Below are positions 62,031 to 64,000 of a stretch of DNA of 64,000 bases, one piece after another; within the stretch, counting starts at the first letter, position 1; each line of letters starts with the position of its first letter. Source of the stretch: JBCDJG01 sp038748065. Lineage in GTDB: Bacteria > Pseudomonadota > Gammaproteobacteria > Pseudomonadales > Halieaceae. The stretch covers positions 1-64,000 of the forward strand of contig JBCDJG010000002.1 of the NCBI GenBank assembly GCA_038748065.1, in the 5' to 3' direction. The notes below the pieces were generated by a model. The model was not told where the DNA came from. It searched no databases and worked only from the letters and a program-made list of their open reading frames with translations. The position numbers and the translations under genes are program-made.

Positions 62031-63331
62031 TGGAAGCGTATCGCGGCTCCGTCCTGCATTTTCTGGAAGATCCTGATCAGTGTGTTGAGGCTGAAAGCTA
62101 CGCGTATTTTGAGGACGGCTTACTGCTGGTAGAGCACGGGCAGGTGGTGGCCGCCGGCAGTTACGAGGAGCTTCACGCTCAACTGCCTACAGGACTAAGC
62201 CCCGTAGACTACAGTGGCCAGCTGATCCTGCCGGGCTTTGTTGACAACCATATTCACTACCCGCAAACAGAGATGATCGCCGCCTACGGCGAGAAGTTGC
62301 TGCAGTGGCTGGAGACCTACACTTTTCCCACGGAGTCGCAGTTCAGCGACTTTGAATACGCGTCTGCGATCGCTGAGCGCTTTCTAGACACGCTGCTGGC
62401 CAACGGCACTACAACGGCGATGGTCTATGGCACCGTACACCCGCAATCTGTGGACGCCTTCTTCGAAGCCTGTGAGAAGCGCGATTTGCGCATGATTGCC
62501 GGCAAGCCAATGATGGATCGTAACTCGCCTGATTACATTCTTGATACAGCGCAGAGCAGTTACGACGACAGCAAGGCGCTCATTGAGCGTTGGCACAAGC
62601 GAGGGCGCCTCGCCTATGCGGTAACGCCGCGTTTTGCCCCCAGTTCATCGCCCGAGCAGCTGGCGCTCGCGGGTAAACTGCTGGAAGAGTACCCCGACGT
62701 TTATATGCAGACGCATATTGCAGAGAATACGGATGAAGTCGCCTGGGTGGCGGAGCTCTTTCCCGAAGCGCAGAACTACCTGGATACTTACGATCGCGTT
62801 GGGCTGCTCGGTCCGCGTAGCGTTTTTGCGCACTGCATTCACCTGCAGGATGCGGAGTGGCAGAGACTGGCTGAGACGAATTCCAGAATCGCCTTTTGCG
62901 CGGCCTCCAACCTCTTTCTTGGCAGTGGATTGTTTAAGCTGGAACGTGCAGTGCAAGAAGGTGTTTGCGTGGGCATGGGCACAGATGTGGGTGGTGGCAA
63001 TACCTTTTCGACGCTGCAGAACCTGGCGGATGCTTACAAAATTCAGCAGCTCAATGACTATAGGCTGACGCCCTTTAAAGCGTTCTACCTGGCGACGCTG
63101 GGCGGTGCCCGCAGTCTCGATTGCGATAAAGTGATCGGCAACTTCCTGCCCGGCAAGGAGGCGGATTTTGTGGTGCTGGATAGGGCCGCGACTGATTTTC
63201 TGGCGTTTCGTATGGCGCACTGCAAGAGTCTGTTGGAGGAGCTCTTCGTGTTGGTCACACTTGGAGATGATCGCGCGGTGCGTGCGACCTACGCGGCCGG
63301 GCGCTGCGTACATGAACGAGGCAGGGAGTGA
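62030..63331 (+). CDS. guaD: Guanine deaminase
   Basis: A 433-residue amidohydrolase that converts guanine to xanthine. It shows LPGFVDNHIHYPQTEMIAAYG (metal HxH), TFPTESQF, MQTHIAENTDE, VFAHCIHL and GTDVGGGNTFSTL with the metal Asp, all standard for guanine deaminase. I use the ATG at 62030; the GTG just before it would add one residue. It supplies xanthine to XdhAB and pairs with the AzgA importer. The puuD gene follows after 18 bp. Confidence 0.93.
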   Translation: MEAYRGSVLHFLEDPDQCVEAESYAYFEDGLLLVEHGQVVAAGSYEELHAQLPTGLSPVDYSGQLILPGFVDNHIHYPQTEMIAAYGEKLLQWLETYTFPTESQFSDFEYASAIAERFLDTLLANGTTTAMVYGTVHPQSVDAFFEACEKRDLRMIAGKPMMDRNSPDYILDTAQSSYDDSKALIERWHKRGRLAYAVTPRFAPSSSPEQLALAGKLLEEYPDVYMQTHIAENTDEVAWVAELFPEAQNYLDTYDRVGLLGPRSVFAHCIHLQDAEWQRLAETNSRIAFCAASNLFLGSGLFKLERAVQEGVCVGMGTDVGGGNTFSTLQNLADAYKIQQLNDYRLTPFKAFYLATLGGARSLDCDKVIGNFLPGKEADFVVLDRAATDFLAFRMAHCKSLLEELFVLVTLGDDRAVRATYAAGRCVHERGRE

Positions 63332-63349
63332 GGTAGGGGTGTAAGCGGT

Positions 63350-64000
63350 ATGGATGCATACGTACTTGATTGGCTACAGCTGATTTTTCGCTGGTTGCAT
63401 GTGATTACGGGGGTCGCCTGGATCGGCGCCTCCTTTTACTTTGTGTGGTTGGACAACCACCTCGAGGAACCGCCTGTCTGGAAGAAAGACAAGGGCATCA
63501 AGGGCGACCTCTGGGCGATACACGGCGGCGGTATCTATGAGGTCGGCAAGTACCAGCATGCGCCAGAAAAAATGCCAGAGACCCTGCACTGGTTCAAGTG
63601 GGAGGCCTACACCACGTGGCTAACCGGAATGGTGTTGATGATACTCATGTATTACATTGGCGCCGAAGCCTATCTGATCGACCCGCGCGTCGCTGAGCTG
63701 TCGAAGTGGCAGGCTATCAGCATCGGTGTTGGTGCCCTGGTGCTTGGCTGGGTTCTCTACGAAGTGCTTTGCGCCTCGCCACTCTCCAGTAATGGCTATG
63801 CAGTTGGCGCAGGGTTACTGATCTTTGCAGTGATCTTCGCCTACGGCTTTACCCACCTGTTCAGCGGCCGCGGTGCTTTCATTCACATGGGAGCCGTGAT
63901 CGGCACCATAATGGCGGGGAACGTATTCCGGGTCATTATTCCCTCGCAGAAAGCGCTGGTGGCGGCGATCGATTCTGGCACGGCACCGGACCCGGCCTGG
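63350..64000 (+). CDS. puuD: Membrane-bound urate oxidase/urate hydroxylase (N-terminal part, cut by window edge)
   Basis: The first 217 residues of a PuuD-type urate hydroxylase, which oxidises urate to 5-hydroxyisourate and passes electrons to the respiratory chain through a C-terminal cytochrome c domain that lies beyond the window. The N-terminus is typical: RWLHVITGVAWIGASFYFVW, then DLWAIHGGGIYEVGKYQ, then HWFKWEAYTTWLTGM, and several membrane helices with the GNVFRVIIPSQ segment. The start ATG at 63350 follows a weak AGGGGT. It supplies the substrate for UraH and UraD. Confidence 0.93.
   Translation, partial: MDAYVLDWLQLIFRWLHVITGVAWIGASFYFVWLDNHLEEPPVWKKDKGIKGDLWAIHGGGIYEVGKYQHAPEKMPETLHWFKWEAYTTWLTGMVLMILMYYIGAEAYLIDPRVAELSKWQAISIGVGALVLGWVLYEVLCASPLSSNGYAVGAGLLIFAVIFAYGFTHLFSGRGAFIHMGAVIGTIMAGNVFRVIIPSQKALVAAIDSGTAPDPAW

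Noticed and set aside
1..64000. tRNA, rRNA, CRISPR arrays, insertion sequences or prophage
   Set aside because: No cloverleaf-like element, repeat-spacer pattern, transposase, integrase or phage structural motif was recognised on either strand; a tRNA or repeat scan would be the decisive check.

Overview
The window reads as chromosomal DNA of a heterotrophic, probably marine gammaproteobacterium. The evidence is dense high-GC coding, five TonB-dependent receptors (one cut by the left edge), a complete liuRABCDE leucine/isovalerate operon led by a MerR-type LiuR, and membrane-bound PuuD-type urate oxidation. The mix resembles Halieaceae (OM60/NOR5-like) genomes, but that placement is an inference from gene content. 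No tRNA, rRNA, CRISPR array, insertion sequence or prophage gene was seen.

Region by region. (a) 0-4.3 kb: end of a TonB receptor, a Rossmann epimerase-like protein, an NTF2/SnoaL-like protein and a two-gene acyl-CoA dehydrogenase that looks like a heteromeric enzyme with one active subunit. (b) 4.3-7.4 kb, minus strand: an O-antigen ligase/polymerase-like protein and a diverged AT3-SGNH acyltransferase-like protein whose catalytic residues appear lost. (c) 7.4-15.7 kb: an exported receptor-L-repeat protein with a proprotein-convertase P domain apparently inserted in a fibronectin III fold, a cytochrome c / beta-propeller / 3-keto-disaccharide-hydrolase-like fusion, and a TonB receptor. (d) 15.7-34 kb: a catabolic region that I do not recognise as any described pathway. 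It holds a TonB receptor, a sodium:solute symporter, a HisD-family dehydrogenase, a bicupin, two SDRs, a lactonase-like amidohydrolase, an HpaI-type aldolase, an alpha/beta hydrolase, a HAD-like protein without its catalytic aspartates, five NTF2/SnoaL-like proteins (three of them tandem two-domain forms) and one LacI-family regulator. A 16-bp palindrome with a central CG (TTGCATTCGAATGCAA and variants) lies in three divergent intergenic regions here, including that of the LacI gene, and probably defines a local regulon. (e) 34-41.4 kb: liuRABCDE with a palindrome in the liuR promoter, plus a DUF427 gene. (f) 41.4-47.7 kb: a dihydrodipicolinate-reductase-like protein, a TonB receptor, a DUF1214 protein, and an OprP-like porin whose N-terminus looks like an amidohydrolase stripped of its barrel. 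(g) 47.9-64 kb: purine transport and degradation: NCS2 permease, 8-oxoguanine deaminase, AzgA permease, cupin, TonB receptor, xdhABC, allantoicase, uraD, uraH, allA, guaD and puuD (cut by the right edge).

How the parts work together. The purine block carries guanine and 8-oxoguanine through xanthine, urate, 5-hydroxyisourate and OHCU to allantoin, and then allantoate to ureidoglycolate and glyoxylate plus urea. Allantoinase is the only step without a gene in the window. The liu operon takes isovaleryl-CoA to acetyl-CoA and acetoacetate. The LacI-linked region has outer-membrane and inner-membrane uptake, oxidation, lactone hydrolysis and aldol cleavage functions, as expected for a sugar-acid, lactone or lignin-like substrate, but the substrate cannot be read from sequence alone.
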